Assembly: GCA_964632995.1 (NCBI GenBank)
Contig: CAZWDL010000150.1
Coordinates: forward strand, 1 to 15,004
Direction of reading: 5' to 3'
Length of the DNA: 15,004 nt
Origin: CAZWDL01 sp964632995
GTDB taxonomy: Bacteria; Bacteroidota; Bacteroidia; Chitinophagales; Saprospiraceae
In this document: positions 14,883-15,004 of the stretch, in pieces
Layout: each line of letters opens with the position of its first letter
Position numbering within the stretch: the stretch's first letter is position 1
The notes under the pieces: generated by a model
Database searches by the model: none
What the model was told of the DNA's origin: nothing
Seen by the model: the letters and a program-made list of their open reading frames with translations, nothing else
Made by a program: the position numbers and the translations under genes

Positions 14883-15004
14883 ATGCTCCTCAATCTCTCC
14901 AACCACCCCTCCACTTCCTGGCCCGAGGCCCAGCGCCGCGCCGCCCTCAACCAGTACGGCGAGATCCGGGATCTGTCCTTCCCGCAGATTCCGCCGGCAG
15001 CCGA
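14883..15004 (+). CDS. Start of a possible CRISPR-associated small protein (3' end outside window)
   Basis: Only the first 40 codons are present. The ATG at 14883 opens a frame starting M-L-L-N-L-S-N-H-P-S-T-S-W, followed by A-x-x-x-Y-G-E-I-R-D-L-S-F-P-Q-I-P-P. A beta-strand, then N-H-P-S-x-x-W and D-L-x-F-P, is a pattern I associate with a family of small alpha/beta proteins of unknown function, some of them found beside type III CRISPR loci; I cannot name the family with certainty. Codon use is strongly GC-rich, unlike the CARF gene 42 nt upstream and like cas6. A role as a ring nuclease or signal-handling protein would suit the place, but that is inference only. Confidence 0.6.
   Translation, partial: MLLNLSNHPSTSWPEAQRRAALNQYGEIRDLSFPQIPPAA

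Overview
The window looks like the chromosome of a moderately GC-rich member of the Bacteroidota in the wide sense. The Rhodothermota/Balneolota or Saprospiria side seems possible, but I cannot fix the lineage. Reasons: a sulfatase next to a secreted family 3 glycosidase, a Bacteroidota-style WYL regulator, promoter-like TTG/TATAATTT pairs, and weak Shine-Dalgarno sites throughout. No rRNA or tRNA gene, no insertion sequence and no CRISPR array is visible.

Layout. Positions 1-1041 hold the 3' part of a family S1 sulfatase. At 1536-3797 lies a signal-peptide-bearing GH3 beta-glucosidase-type enzyme, and at 3955-4338 a small protein with a KTSC-like N-terminus. The gaps around these genes are full of fold-back and repeated DNA: a 163-bp palindromic element at 1182-1344, a 144-bp near-perfect hairpin at 3797-3940, and a 26-bp repeat present twice at 4536-4604. 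These genes are GC-rich.

From 4759 to the end the window is a type III-A (Csm) CRISPR-Cas locus. A WYL-domain regulator (minus strand) is divergent from cas6. After cas6 come csm1/cas10, csm2, csm3, csm4 and csm5, a broken CARF gene, an intact CARF protein of the Cas02710 (TIGR02710) family with a HEPN-like C-terminal motif, and the first 40 codons of another gene that runs off the window. Cas6 would cut pre-crRNA. Csm2-Csm5 with Csm1 would form the crRNA-guided complex, Csm3 would cut bound RNA, and the Csm1 palm (GGDD) would make cyclic oligoadenylate, which would switch on the CARF protein. The adaptation genes cas1 and cas2 and the array must lie elsewhere, if present.

Three things stand out. 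(1) Base composition changes sharply twice: the WYL gene and nearly all of cas6 are GC-rich like the flanking genome, csm1 through the CARF effector are AT-rich, and the last gene is GC-rich again. This suggests that an effector cassette was swapped in, with one joint inside the 3' tail of cas6. (2) Csm1/Cas10 has lost the HD nuclease motif and the usual zinc-binding cysteines but keeps GGDD, so it looks like a signalling-only Cas10. (3) A second CARF protein, of the TIGR02221/Csx2-like type, is present only as a pseudogene with a homopolymer frameshift and an in-frame stop, directly upstream of the intact CARF effector.
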